DNA of 64,000 bases. Origin: Alistipes excrementigallinarum. GTDB lineage: Bacteria > Bacteroidota > Bacteroidia > Bacteroidales > Rikenellaceae. Below are positions 54,068-62,852 of this stretch, one piece after another. Position numbers and translations under genes: made by a program. The stretch's first letter is position 1; the number at the start of each line of letters is the position of its first letter. The stretch lies in the NCBI GenBank assembly GCA_019112825.1, contig DXIP01000007.1:31271-95270 (forward strand), written 5' to 3'. The notes below the pieces were generated by a model, which was not told the origin of the DNA, made no database searches, and saw nothing but the letters and a program-made list of their open reading frames with translations.

Positions 54068-55552
54068 CTACTCGCGCTGGCAGCGGACGTTGTAGCCGTA
54101 GGCGGCGTCGGACTTATCGGTCGACTGGGGCTGGAGCAACTTGCCCGTGCTGAGCCGCTTCGAGATGTAGAAGTGCGAGATGGTCCGTCCCGAGCGGTAG
54201 TTCGACCAGTAGTGGCCCGTGCGCGTCGTGGCAAGCCCCACGAGATTGCCCTGGTCGCGGTTGCGGTAGCCCTGCGCGGGGTACCAGTCCTTCGTCCCCT
54301 CATGCGTGTAGGTCATGCCGTAGAGCGTGCCGTCCCACGTGCTCACCCCCTCGATGTAGCGGTCCGCCTCGTCGGCAAAGTCGTCCCACGTATCGCGGTC
54401 GGGAACGCGGTAGCCCGGAGGACAGGGGTCGTAGATGCTCTTCTGCGTGCCCCACAGGTCGTCACGCGGCGAGGCCAGCCAGTCGTAGGTGCCCGTCGTC
54501 CCCTTGTTCGAGAGGAAGGTCATGGGGTGCGCCGCGGCATACTCGAGTGTCGAGAACTCGGCACCGGAGGCCTGCTGCCAGGCGTGCGCCTCGGCAAAGG
54601 CGGGGTTGACCGTGGTACCCGCCCGGGCCTGCGCCATGCTCTCGGCCGAGCTCTCGGTCGTCACGCCCCCGCAGAAGGGCTCCTTGCGCCCCCACTGGTA
54701 GTAGAGGCCGTAGGCGGTCGTCTCGCCGGGCGTGGCGGAGGTGGCCCCCAGGTTACGGTCCTGCATCACGCGGCCGTTGGCGTAGGTGACCGTCGCGGGC
54801 TGTTCGGTAAACCAGAGGTGCCAGCTCCAGAGGATGGCCCCCTGCGCGTCGGTCAGCACCACCAGCGCATTGCCCGCCACGAAAGGCTCGACCGTGAGGT
54901 AGATTCTCCCGCGAGCCGCATCGAGCCGCACCTCGCCGAGCGTCGCCTCGACGCCCGTCGTGGCCCAGAGCCAGTCGGCACGCATGTCGTCGGTGAGCGC
55001 GATGGAGGCCCCGTCGCCCGAGCCATTGCCGCACACCGTGGCGTCGAACATGTAGCGGCCCGCCGCCGAAATGATGTAGCAGTTGGCGCGCCCCGCAGCA
55101 CTGAGCTCCTCGGCCGCGGGACCCGGGTCGGGCTCCGGTTCCGGGTCGGGCACGGCCGGTTCGACCACGCGCACCGCAATCAAGGCCTCGCGGCGCAGCC
55201 CCTCCGGAGCGGTCACCGTCACCGTAAGGCGCGTCTTCACCTCCTTCTCGGGGGCCTGCGCCTTCAGCACGCACGGCATGGATGCGGCCTCGGCCTTCCC
55301 CTGCTCGACGGAGAGCTTCCACTGGGAGGCATCCTCGCCCGCGGCCGCCGCCGCGAACTCCAGCCCCGCGAACTCCGTGCTGCGGACCGTGAAGGGGATG
55401 CTGCGCTGCTCACCCGGCGCAAATTCGACCTCGGAGGCGTCGGCAAAGGCCACCTCCAGCTGACGTACGGAAGGTTCGACGCCTCCCTCCTTTCGGTCGT
55501 GGCAGCCGCACAGAAGCAGCAGACACGACACCATGAAACCCGTTTTCTTCAT
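54068..55552 (-). CDS. FISUMP-domain surface lipoprotein behind a cobalamin riboswitch
   Basis: A 494-residue lipoprotein (MKKTGFMVSCLLLLCGC, lipobox C17). An Ig-like domain (about 28-160) is followed by a Pro/Glu/Asp linker (PDPEPEPDPGP), an AAGRANCYIISAAGRYMFDATVCGNG segment also present in the 42541 gene, and a FISUMP C-terminal domain (about 245-494) with GAILWSWHLWFTEQ, MQDRNLGATSATPGET, YYQWGRKEPFCGG, YDPCPPGYRVPDRDTW, HYWSNYRSG and YGYNVRCQRE. A cobalamin riboswitch and its promoter lie 200 bases upstream on the same strand with no other gene between, so B12 should repress this gene. It is not similar to BtuB or BtuG. A role in B12 or corrinoid capture is inferred only from the riboswitch. 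Confidence 0.75.
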   Translation of the reverse strand: MKKTGFMVSCLLLLCGCHDRKEGGVEPSVRQLEVAFADASEVEFAPGEQRSIPFTVRSTEFAGLEFAAAAAGEDASQWKLSVEQGKAEAASMPCVLKAQAPEKEVKTRLTVTVTAPEGLRREALIAVRVVEPAVPDPEPEPDPGPAAEELSAAGRANCYIISAAGRYMFDATVCGNGSGDGASIALTDDMRADWLWATTGVEATLGEVRLDAARGRIYLTVEPFVAGNALVVLTDAQGAILWSWHLWFTEQPATVTYANGRVMQDRNLGATSATPGETTAYGLYYQWGRKEPFCGGVTTESSAESMAQARAGTTVNPAFAEAHAWQQASGAEFSTLEYAAAHPMTFLSNKGTTGTYDWLASPRDDLWGTQKSIYDPCPPGYRVPDRDTWDDFADEADRYIEGVSTWDGTLYGMTYTHEGTKDWYPAQGYRNRDQGNLVGLATTRTGHYWSNYRSGRTISHFYISKRLSTGKLLQPQSTDKSDAAYGYNVRCQRE

Positions 55553-55750
55553 ACATATCAATTTTAGGTTGAACGAAATGGTCCGTCATCACGCTCCGCA
55601 CGGGCATGGAACAACACCTCCCGGCACTCCGACCAGGCGGAGCACCGCAGGGACGAACCTGCAAACGGGCTGACCATCGAGACTGAAGGGGGGGGGTAAG
55701 TCGGCAGCCGCAGAATCCTTCCATTCACCGTAGAAGCACTATTCGCACAG

Positions 55751-55951
55751 GCACGGCGGCAGGTCTTCTGACTCGCTCCACGACCGACGCCTTCCCGACT
55801 CCGCGGAGCCAGTGGCACAAAGAGGTCGGCCGATGCCCCGCAGCTTCGAAGCAGCAGGGCCGGAGCACACAGCAACGGGAATTGTTACCGATTCGCACGG
55901 TATTCCCTTTTCATTCCCGGCCGCCGCAACGGGGCCGGGAAACCGACGTGC
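55751..55951 (-). ncRNA. Cobalamin (B12) riboswitch
   Basis: On the minus strand the order is: GCACG closing arm (55951-55947), AAGGGAAT and GGTAAC-type core segments, GCTGTGTGCTCC, GCCACTGGCTCC, GGGAAGGC and the B12-box end AGTCAGAAGACCTGCC, then CGTGC (55755-55751), which closes P1. These are the conserved parts of the cobalamin aptamer. The predicted transcription start falls right at its 5' end. Between the aptamer and the downstream gene (55552) there is a hairpin gtgctccg / cggagtgc near 55622-55643 that could serve as expression platform. Confidence 0.92.
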
Positions 55952-55956
55952 GGGGA

Positions 55957-55987
55957 CAAAGATAGACAAAGCGCCGGCGTATGCAAG
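55957..55987 (-). promoter_or_regulatory. Promoter of the riboswitch transcript
   Basis: Minus strand CTTG (55984-55987), exactly 19 bases, TATCTTTG (55957-55964). Confidence 0.78.
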
Positions 55988-56112
55988 CGCAGCCGGCCAT
56001 TCGGCCCACTTTCGGCGCCCAAACGGACAACCGCCGGGGCGATTGCCGACGCGGAAGGCGGAAAAGTGGCGCTTTTTTACTACTTTTACTCCGCAAAAAC
56101 AGGAGAGACATC

Positions 56113-56775
56113 ATGGATGTAAGAATCGCCCCCGATTGGAAAGCCATCCTCGAACCCGAGTTCGAGAAGCCCTATTTCGCCGAGCTGACCCGCTTCGTGC
56201 GCGAGGAGTACGCCTCGCGACGCATCTATCCGCGCGGCAGCAACATCTTCCGCGCCTTCGACAAGTGCCCCTTCGAGCGGCTCAAGGTGGTCATCATCGG
56301 GCAGGACCCCTACCACGGTCCGGGGCAGGCCAACGGGCTCTGCTTCTCGGTGGGCGACGGCGTCCCCTTCCCCCCTTCGCTGCAGAACATCTTCAAGGAG
56401 GTGAGCGACGACACGGGGGCGCCCTACCCCTCGAGCGGCAACCTTGACCGCTGGGCCGAGCAGGGGGTGCTGCTGCTCAACTCGGTGCTCACCGTACGCG
56501 AGCACGAGGCCGCCTCGCATGCGGGCCACGGCTGGGAGACCTTCACCGACGCCGTCGTGAAGGCCATCAACGAGCGCCGGCAGGGCATCGTCTACATGCT
56601 CTGGGGCAGCTACGCGCAGCGCAAGGGGGCCATTGCCGACCCCACGCGCAACTGCATTCTGAAGGCCGTACACCCCTCGCCGCTTTCGGTCTACCGCGGT
56701 TTCTTCGGCTGCCACCACTTCTCGCGCGCCAACGAATACCTCGTCAGCCAGGGCAAGGAGCCGATTGTCTGGTAG
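56113..56775 (+). CDS. ung: Uracil-DNA glycosylase family 1
   Basis: A 220-residue base-excision repair enzyme removing uracil from DNA. The catalytic water-activating motif GQDPYHGPGQANGLCFSV is at 63-80 (D65), the uracil-binding LLNSVLTV near 121-128, and the leucine-loop motif AVHPSPLSVYRGFFGC at 185-200 (H187). Length matches the family (220-230). The start at ATG 56113 is fixed by homology; the frame upstream is not conserved in type. It is divergent from the riboswitch transcript. Confidence 0.97.
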   Translation: MDVRIAPDWKAILEPEFEKPYFAELTRFVREEYASRRIYPRGSNIFRAFDKCPFERLKVVIIGQDPYHGPGQANGLCFSVGDGVPFPPSLQNIFKEVSDDTGAPYPSSGNLDRWAEQGVLLLNSVLTVREHEAASHAGHGWETFTDAVVKAINERRQGIVYMLWGSYAQRKGAIADPTRNCILKAVHPSPLSVYRGFFGCHHFSRANEYLVSQGKEPIVW

Positions 56776-56860
56776 TCGCCTCCCCGACGCGCGGCCGCTC
56801 CCGACCGAATGCAAAAATCGCCGGCTCCTACGAAAAACAGGCCCGCTTCCGACCGGGCAT

Positions 56861-56894
56861 AAAAAAGGCCGCTTCCCCGACGGGGAGCGGCCCT
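56861..56894 (-). terminator. Terminator of rpoD (bidirectional)
   Basis: Stem of 11-12 bp with a single bulge (56867-56878 with 56881-56893) flanked by T/A runs; on the minus strand T6 follows directly. Confidence 0.85.
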
Positions 56895-56933
56895 TCTCTT
56901 ATGTGGCGGCAGGCAGGCCCTGCCTCTCAAACG

Positions 56934-57794
56934 TTATCCCAGATAGGACTTCAGCAGCTTCGAGCGCGACGAGTGGCGCAGGCGGCGAATCGCCTTCTCC
57001 TTGATTTGGCGCACACGCTCGCGCGTGAGGTCGAACTTCTCGCCAATCTCCTCGAGCGTCATCTCCGAGCAGCCGATGCCGAAGAAGTACTTGATGATGT
57101 CGCGTTCGCGCTCGGTAAGCGTCTCCAGCGCACGGTCCACCTCCGTTGCAAGCGACTCGTTGATGAGCCCGCGGTCGGCGTTGGGCGAATCGGGGTTCAC
57201 CAGCACGTCGAGCAGCGAGTTGTCCTCACCGTCGGCAAACGGGGCGTCGACCGAGACGTGGCGGCCCGCCACACGCAGCGTGTCGGTCACCTTCTCCTTC
57301 GGGAGCTCCAGCTCCGAGGCCAGCTCTTCGGGCGACGGCGTACGTTCGTGCTCCTGCTCGAAACGGGCGAAGGCCTTGTTGATTTTGTTGAGCGACCCCA
57401 CCTGGTTGAGCGGCAGACGCACGATGCGCGACTGCTCGGCCAGAGCCTGGAGAATCGACTGGCGAATCCACCACACGGCATACGAGATGAACTTGAAGCC
57501 GCGCGTTTCATCGAACTTCTCGGCCGCCTTGATAAGTCCGAGGTTGCCCTCGTTAATCAGGTCCGGCAGGCTGAGGCCCTGATTCTGGTATTGTTTGGCG
57601 ACCGACACGACGAAGCGCAGATTGGCCTTCGTCAACTTCTCGAGCGCCTCCTGGTCTCCCTTCTTGATTCGCTGGGCGAGTTCCACCTCTTCCTCGACCG
57701 TGATGAGCTCCTCCTTGCCAATCTCCTGAAGATACTTGTCCAGTGAGGCACTCTCACGGTTGGTGATGGATTTCGTGATTTTTAACTGACGCAT
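56934..57794 (-). CDS. rpoD: Primary RNA polymerase sigma factor, Bacteroidota type
   Basis: A 286-residue sigma-70 protein. Short because region 1.1 is missing, as in Bacteroidota. Region 1.2 (DKYLQEIGKEELITVEEEVELAQRI, about 18-42), region 2 (NLRFVVSVAKQYQNQGLSLPDLINEGNLGLIKAAEKFDETRGFKFISYAVWWIRQSI), region 3 (AFARFEQEHERTPSPEELA) and region 4 with helix-turn-helix TLEEIGEKFDLTRERVRQIKEKAIRRLR. This factor recognises the TTTG/TAnnTTTG promoters seen all over this window. It lies 54 bases after htrA on the same strand. Confidence 0.97.
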   Translation of the reverse strand: MRQLKITKSITNRESASLDKYLQEIGKEELITVEEEVELAQRIKKGDQEALEKLTKANLRFVVSVAKQYQNQGLSLPDLINEGNLGLIKAAEKFDETRGFKFISYAVWWIRQSILQALAEQSRIVRLPLNQVGSLNKINKAFARFEQEHERTPSPEELASELELPKEKVTDTLRVAGRHVSVDAPFADGEDNSLLDVLVNPDSPNADRGLINESLATEVDRALETLTERERDIIKYFFGIGCSEMTLEEIGEKFDLTRERVRQIKEKAIRRLRHSSRSKLLKSYLG

Positions 57795-57848
57795 GTTTCT
57801 CTATTTCTCCTCTCAATTAAGTTTCCATATCCCGCCCGCATCAGGGAG

Positions 57849-59333
57849 CTACTCCACCAGGACGTAGCTGGCTGCGCGGCCGTTGGGGTAGATGCCGTCG
57901 ATGGAACGAACCTTCTCGGTCATGCGCTGCAGGTCGGCAAGCGACAGAACCTGATGGTCGTTGATGTGGGTGATGACGAATCCTTCGCGTACACGGGCAC
58001 GGGCCAGAATTCCGTCCGCCTTGATGCTCACCACCTGAACGCCGCCGCGGATATCCAACTCACGGCACAGCTTCGAGCCTGCATCGGCGAACTTGCCACC
58101 CAGAATCTCGACCACATCGACATCTTCCCGGGTCAATAATTCCGTTTTACCAGCCTTATTACGCAGAGTGACCTCCATTTGTTTCACCTTTCCGTCTCTT
58201 TTTACCGATAATTTGACCTTATCGTTGGGACGATGCTTGGCAACCTGCTCCTGGAGCGTCGAGGCCTGCTCGAGCTTCACACCGTCGATGTCGAGGATGA
58301 TGTCGCCCTTGCGGATGCCCGCTTCGGAGGCGGCACCGCCGTCGAGCACGCTCGCCACGTAGACGCCGCCCAGCTCGTCGATGCCCAGCTCCTTGCCCTC
58401 ACTGTCGAGGAAGGCCTGGTCGACCGGACGGAACGTGATACCCAGCATGGCGCGCTGCACGACGCCGTACTCCTTGAGGTCCATGACCACCTTGCGGACA
58501 ATCGATTCGGGCACGGCGAACGAATAGCCCACGTAGCTGCCCGTCTGCGACTGGATGAGCGTATTGATGCCCACCAGCTCACCGTGCGTGTTGACCAGCG
58601 CACCGCCCGAGTTGCCGGGGTTGACCGCCGCATCGGTCTGGATGAAGGATTCGATGCTGAACTCGCTCGGGATGACGCCCAGCTGACGCGCCTTGGCACT
58701 CACGATGCCGGCCGTGATGGTCGACTGCAGGTTGTAGGGCGAGCCGATGGCCAGCACCCATTCGCCCAGACGCAGCGCGTCGGAGCTGCCGAAGGGGAGC
58801 GTCGGAAGGTCCTTGCCCTCGACCTTGATGAGCGCCACGTCGGTCGTCGGGTCCGAGCCGATGATTTTAGCATCGAAGACGCGGCCGTCGTTGAGCTTCA
58901 CGCGCAGTTTGGTGGCATCCTCGATGACGTGGTTGTTGGTCACGATGTAACCGTCGGGCGAGATAATCACGCCCGAGCCGCCAGCACGGCGCTCCTGCTT
59001 CTGCGGTTCGCCGCCGCGGTTGAAGCCCCGCTGCGGGATGCCGAAGAATTCGAGGAAGGGGTCATAGCCGAAGCTGCCGCCGCGCACCTCGACCTCCTGT
59101 ACCGCCTCGATGTTGACCACTGCCTTGACGGCATTCTCCGCCGCATAGGTCAGGTCGGGATAGCGGTCCGATTCGTACGACGTGAAGTGGGTGCCGAGCG
59201 CCGGCGTGCGCTCCACCTCATGGTTGATATAGGTCACGCCCGGCTCCATGTTGCGGCCGAGCACCCAGGCCGTGGTTCCGCCGGCAGCGGCGGCCACGGC
59301 AATGATTCCCAGATAAAAAAATACCTTTTTCAT
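57849..59333 (-). CDS. HtrA/DegP-type periplasmic serine protease
   Basis: A 494-residue envelope quality-control protease. An N-terminal hydrophobic signal/anchor (about 4-27), trypsin-like domain with catalytic triad H135 (TNNHVIED), D165 (TTDVALIK) and S242 (NPGNSGGAL), then two PDZ domains (about 290-380 with GVYVASVLDGGAASEAGIRKGDIILDIDG; about 405-494). The N-terminal VNIEAVQEVEVRGGSFGYDPFLEFFG is the LA-loop region of DegP/DegQ. Start at ATG 59333 (MKKVFFYLG) because a normal signal sequence begins there. rpoD follows after 54 bases, so the two may be co-transcribed. Confidence 0.95.
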   Translation of the reverse strand: MKKVFFYLGIIAVAAAAGGTTAWVLGRNMEPGVTYINHEVERTPALGTHFTSYESDRYPDLTYAAENAVKAVVNIEAVQEVEVRGGSFGYDPFLEFFGIPQRGFNRGGEPQKQERRAGGSGVIISPDGYIVTNNHVIEDATKLRVKLNDGRVFDAKIIGSDPTTDVALIKVEGKDLPTLPFGSSDALRLGEWVLAIGSPYNLQSTITAGIVSAKARQLGVIPSEFSIESFIQTDAAVNPGNSGGALVNTHGELVGINTLIQSQTGSYVGYSFAVPESIVRKVVMDLKEYGVVQRAMLGITFRPVDQAFLDSEGKELGIDELGGVYVASVLDGGAASEAGIRKGDIILDIDGVKLEQASTLQEQVAKHRPNDKVKLSVKRDGKVKQMEVTLRNKAGKTELLTREDVDVVEILGGKFADAGSKLCRELDIRGGVQVVSIKADGILARARVREGFVITHINDHQVLSLADLQRMTEKVRSIDGIYPNGRAASYVLVE

Positions 59334-59840
59334 AACATGCAAAAACTTTGGTTTCATTCTATTCGAAGTCTTTTTGCATCATAGGCACATCCTTGTTTTT
59401 GCTGGACAAACGCAACCCGTCGGCCGCTTATTATGCCGAAGGGCAAGAAAAACGTCGGAACGGCCCCCGGCGGCACGACGTTCGTTCGGCCGGGGCGTCT
59501 TCCCAGGCCCCAGCTCCAACAACCGTCCCAAAGATGCACGCCGCCCGGCGGCGGGACCGGCTCCGCTCCGCCGGGCGTCCGAACGGAACACCTCAACCCC
59601 CGAAGCACGACCGACAAAGTTCCGGCGCAACGGGGTGCAAGGCACCGTGCAGCCTACAAGAAGCGCCCCGCAGCCGCACGAATCGGACTGCGGGGCACAC
59701 GGTGCGCCATCGGAAGAGGAGAAGAGTTTCGGTCTGCGGGGCGGCTGCAAAGACGGCTGCGGAGGGGAAAACAGCCGGGATGGCTGCTGGGCCGGGCGCG
59801 GAGAGGACGAGCGGCCGGAAAATAGACAGCCGTCCGGGAA
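59334..59840. other. Intergenic region between htrA and the hydrolase gene
   Basis: About 500 bases, GC-rich. It contains a 9-bp hairpin near 59668-59700 (gccccgcag / ctgcggggc) with no T run. I find no gene on either strand and no clear htrA promoter. Confidence 0.45.
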
Positions 59841-60917
59841 TCAACGGCCGGAGGCGGCTGCAGCGGGCGCTTGTCCAGATGCCGGGGCGGCCGGGGTGTC
59901 CTCGGCAGCAGTTGCTTCATGCCCGGCTGCCAGGTCGTCCGCCGCGGTCGGAGCCTCAAAACGGGGCACCCCGTCGATGTAGCGGCCGACGAAGGCGGCC
60001 ACGCGGCGCGTATACTCGTCGGGGTTGTCGTGGTAAGACATGGCATGGGCGGCGCCGGGGACCACCCACAACTTCTTCTCACCCGGCTTGGCCTCGAAGA
60101 GCGGGTAGACCATACCGGTGGGGACGAAGTCGTCGGCATCGCCGTGGATGAAGAGCATCGGCAGCCGGCAGCGCTTCACCTGCTCGAGCGCCGAGGCCTC
60201 GCGGAAGCTCCAGCCGTACTTCACCCGGCAGAGCGCATCGGCCACGTTGAGCAGCGGGAAGGTCGGCAGCGAGAAGCGCTCGCCAAGCTCCTTGGCAAAC
60301 TGCTCCCAGACGCTCGTATAGCCGCAATCCTCGACAAAGCACTTGACGTAGGGGCGCTGCTCCTCACCCGAGAGCATCATCGTCGTAGCAGCCCCCATCG
60401 AGATGCCGTGGACGACCATCTGCGTATGACCGCCGAAGAGCGAATCGGCCACCTCCATCCAACGCAGCACGTCCAGCCGGTCGAGCCACCCCATGCGGAT
60501 GGCCCGTCCCTCGCTGCGGCCGTGGTAGTAGAGGTCGGGCAGCAGGATGTTGAAGCCCAGGTCGTGGTTATAGAGGTAGCCGACCATGAGCATCCGCTCG
60601 GCGCAGTCGGTATATCCGTGGACAATCACGGCCGTGCGGTCGGTCGGCCGGGGTGCGGCGGCGTAGAGCGCATGGAGGCGTTCCCCCTCCCGGCCGCGGA
60701 TGGTCGTGTCGCGCAGCGCTCCGGTCCGCTCGAGGCTGTCGAGCCAGGGAACGACGGCAGGATATTCCGTGCGGATGTACTCGCGGGCCGAGGCGTTCTT
60801 GGCGGCCATCACCGCGTCGGGCTTCAGGGCATAGGAGAGCAGGTAGAGGCCTCCGCCCACCGAGGCGGCGACAAGCAGCAGCAGAATGGCTGCAAGGTAT
60901 TTCCAGAATCGTTTCAT
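59841..60917 (-). CDS. Membrane-anchored alpha/beta hydrolase
   Basis: A 358-residue protein with an N-terminal transmembrane anchor (residues 5-27). Alpha/beta-hydrolase fold with VIVHGYTDCAERM (97-109, oxyanion region), nucleophile elbow GISMG (near 170-174), acid in FIHGDADDFVPTGM near 253 and His in VPGAAHAMSYHDN near 286. The Ala/Thr/Pro-rich tail after 325 is probably disordered. It resembles the BAAT/DLH-like YqkD/FrsA-type hydrolases found in envelope. Substrate unknown. Single-gene unit. Confidence 0.85.
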   Translation of the reverse strand: MKRFWKYLAAILLLLVAASVGGGLYLLSYALKPDAVMAAKNASAREYIRTEYPAVVPWLDSLERTGALRDTTIRGREGERLHALYAAAPRPTDRTAVIVHGYTDCAERMLMVGYLYNHDLGFNILLPDLYYHGRSEGRAIRMGWLDRLDVLRWMEVADSLFGGHTQMVVHGISMGAATTMMLSGEEQRPYVKCFVEDCGYTSVWEQFAKELGERFSLPTFPLLNVADALCRVKYGWSFREASALEQVKRCRLPMLFIHGDADDFVPTGMVYPLFEAKPGEKKLWVVPGAAHAMSYHDNPDEYTRRVAAFVGRYIDGVPRFEAPTAADDLAAGHEATAAEDTPAAPASGQAPAAAASGR

Positions 60918-61115
60918 CGTTGCGTATTGTCCCTATTGGGTTTGCTCAGGGCCGTCCCCTCCGAACGGGGCATGGGTAGCCGTTCTGTCCGGCTCAAAAT
61001 CCGCGCCGGAACGGCTCCGAAGGGGCGCTCCGGGATGCGGGCCCCGACGGCCACGGAGCAGGGAGGGCCCTCTTCGGCCTGCGGCCGAGGAGAGCCCTCC
61101 GCACATGCGTATGAA

Positions 61116-61481
61116 TCATTCGGCCGGCTCCGAGAGCGGCAGACCGTCGCTCCCGGCGTAGACCATCACCAGCTCGACGGGCTCCTCACCGCGGTTTTCG
61201 CCGTAGTGGAGCCGCCCCACCATCTCGATGACCCCTTCGCCGGCGCGGAAGCTCCGCTCGCGGCCGTCGTCGGCCACCACCGTCAGCTCGCCGCGCAGCA
61301 CCATGCCGGCATTGATGACCGGATGGCGGTGCAGCGCCAGACGGGCGTGCGGCGCCACCTCGTAGTGGACCACCGTCACGCGGGGCCGCCCCGTCGGATA
61401 GTCGGGCAGCGGCGCCCCGTCCCAACTGACGGAGGAGTCGGCCACACACGTGGCCCGGACCCCCTCCTTCGGCCGCTCCAT
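61116..61481 (-). CDS. Small cupin domain protein
   Basis: A 121-residue cupin_2 protein: motif 1 LALHRHPVINAGMVLRGELTV (49-69, with H51, H53 and the terminal E65 as metal ligands), motif 2 EGVIEMVGRLHYGENRGEEPVELVMVYAG (82-110, H92). Its ATG overlaps the stop of the preceding threonine dehydrogenase gene by one base (TGATG), so it is translationally coupled. Small single-domain cupins often bind or modify a small molecule; no substrate can be named. Confidence 0.85.
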   Translation of the reverse strand: MERPKEGVRATCVADSSVSWDGAPLPDYPTGRPRVTVVHYEVAPHARLALHRHPVINAGMVLRGELTVVADDGRERSFRAGEGVIEMVGRLHYGENRGEEPVELVMVYAGSDGLPLSEPAE

Positions 61482-62428
61482 CACTTGCCCATCTTGCGCC
61501 GGATGTGCTCCAGCATGTCGTCGGTCATGCGCGAGAGGTCCCACTCGGGCTTCCAACCCCACTCTTCGCGGGCGCAGGTGTCGTCGAGCGAATTGGGCCA
61601 GCTCTCGGCAATCTCCTTCTTCACAGGGTCGATGTCGTAATCCATGCGGAAGTCGGGCAGACGCTTGCGGATTTCGGCATAGATGATTTCGGGCGTGAAG
61701 CTCATCGAGGCGAGGTTGAAGCTGTTGCGGTGGACGAGCTTCGAGGGGTCGGCCTCCATCAGCTCGACGCAGGCGCGCAACGCATCGGGCATGTAAATCA
61801 TGTCCATATAGACGTCGCCCGGAACGGGGCAGGTGAAGTGACCCGACTTGATGGCCTCGTAGTAAATCTCCACGGCGTAGTCGGTCGTGCCGCCGCCCGG
61901 CAGCGTCACGTTGGAGATGATGCCCGGGAAGCGCACCGAACGGGTGTCGACCCCGAACTTGTGGTGGTAGTAGTTGCTCAGCAGCTCGCCGGTCACCTTG
62001 CAGACGCCGTAGATGGTCGTCGGCTGCATGATGGTATCCTGCGGCGTCTTGTCCTTGGGCGAGGTGGGGCCGAAGGCGCCGATGGAGCTCGGAGTAAAGA
62101 GGGCGCAGTGGTGCTGGCGCGCCACCTCGAGCGAGTTGTTCAGCGCCCCCATGTTGACGTTCCACGCCATCTGGGGATTCCGCTCGCCAACGGCCGAGAG
62201 CAGCGCCACGAGGTTGAAAATCGTATCGACGTGATAACGGGCCACCACGGAGGCCATGGCCGTAGCGTCGAGGGCGTTGAGCACTTCGAAGGGGCCGGTT
62301 TCACCCAGAGTCTTGCACTCGCGCATGTCGGTTGCGACCACGTTGGAGCCGCCGTAAATGTTACGCAGGTAGACCGTCAGTTCGGAACCAATCTGGCCGC
62401 CGGCGCCTACTATCAGGATTCGTTTCAT
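61481..62428 (-). CDS. L-threonine 3-dehydrogenase, epimerase (SDR) type
   Basis: A 315-residue extended SDR enzyme. NAD-binding glycine motif GAGGQIGSE (8-16), catalytic S114 (TPSSIGAFGP) and Y140xxxK144 (TTIYGVCK). The segments SVRFPGIISN, GGGTTDYAVEIYYEAIKSGH and SWPNSLDDTCAREEWGWKPEWDL are those of the short-chain threonine dehydrogenase family that converts threonine to 2-amino-3-ketobutyrate. The usual partner kbl (2-amino-3-ketobutyrate CoA ligase) is not next to it; a cupin gene follows instead with overlapping stop and start. A TAACTTTA box near 62452-62459 is a weak promoter candidate. Confidence 0.88.
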   Translation of the reverse strand: MKRILIVGAGGQIGSELTVYLRNIYGGSNVVATDMRECKTLGETGPFEVLNALDATAMASVVARYHVDTIFNLVALLSAVGERNPQMAWNVNMGALNNSLEVARQHHCALFTPSSIGAFGPTSPKDKTPQDTIMQPTTIYGVCKVTGELLSNYYHHKFGVDTRSVRFPGIISNVTLPGGGTTDYAVEIYYEAIKSGHFTCPVPGDVYMDMIYMPDALRACVELMEADPSKLVHRNSFNLASMSFTPEIIYAEIRKRLPDFRMDYDIDPVKKEIAESWPNSLDDTCAREEWGWKPEWDLSRMTDDMLEHIRRKMGK

Positions 62429-62718
62429 CTGTTTGAGATTATGGTTTGGAAGTAAAGTTAGCGAAAGAATATGAAAATCGACACTTTTTTCGCAACTTTT
62501 TCACGCAAACCGAAAAAATTCCCGCACGACGAGTGCGCCCCGCCTCGCAAGGGAGCGCTCCGGCACGGCCGAGGACGGCCTGAGCACCGTCCGCTGCCCC
62601 GAACGCCCAGTGCCGGCCGGAGGCTGCGCCGAGGCCGTCCTCCAGCCACTCCGCGCCATCCGGGAAGGCCTGCCGGGCGGCCCGCTCTAAAAATTTATCG
62701 CGAAAAAAGGCGTTTTTA
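62429..62718. other. Intergenic region upstream of tRNA-Thr
   Basis: About 290 bases with no gene-like frame on either strand; an AT-rich flank followed by a GC-rich block. The tRNA promoter begins at 62719. Confidence 0.45.
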
Positions 62719-62750
62719 TTTGGCCGTTTCAAAATTCTTATATACTTTTG
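62719..62750 (+). promoter_or_regulatory. Promoter of tRNA-Thr
   Basis: TTTG (62719-62722), 20 bases, TACTTTTG (62743-62750), 20 bases upstream of the tRNA. Confidence 0.8.
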
Positions 62751-62770
62751 CACCACTCTTAAAGAGGAAT

Positions 62771-62842
<72 letters not shown>

Positions 62843-62852
62843 CTAAAAATCA

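Noticed and set aside
55410..55724. A 104-residue frame between the B12 riboswitch and the lipoprotein gene as the true riboswitch target
   Set aside because: Its translation has no recognisable features and it overlaps the lipoprotein start in another frame.
59668..59700. Hairpin between htrA and the hydrolase gene as a terminator
   Set aside because: No T run on either strand and only a 9-bp stem with a 14-base loop.
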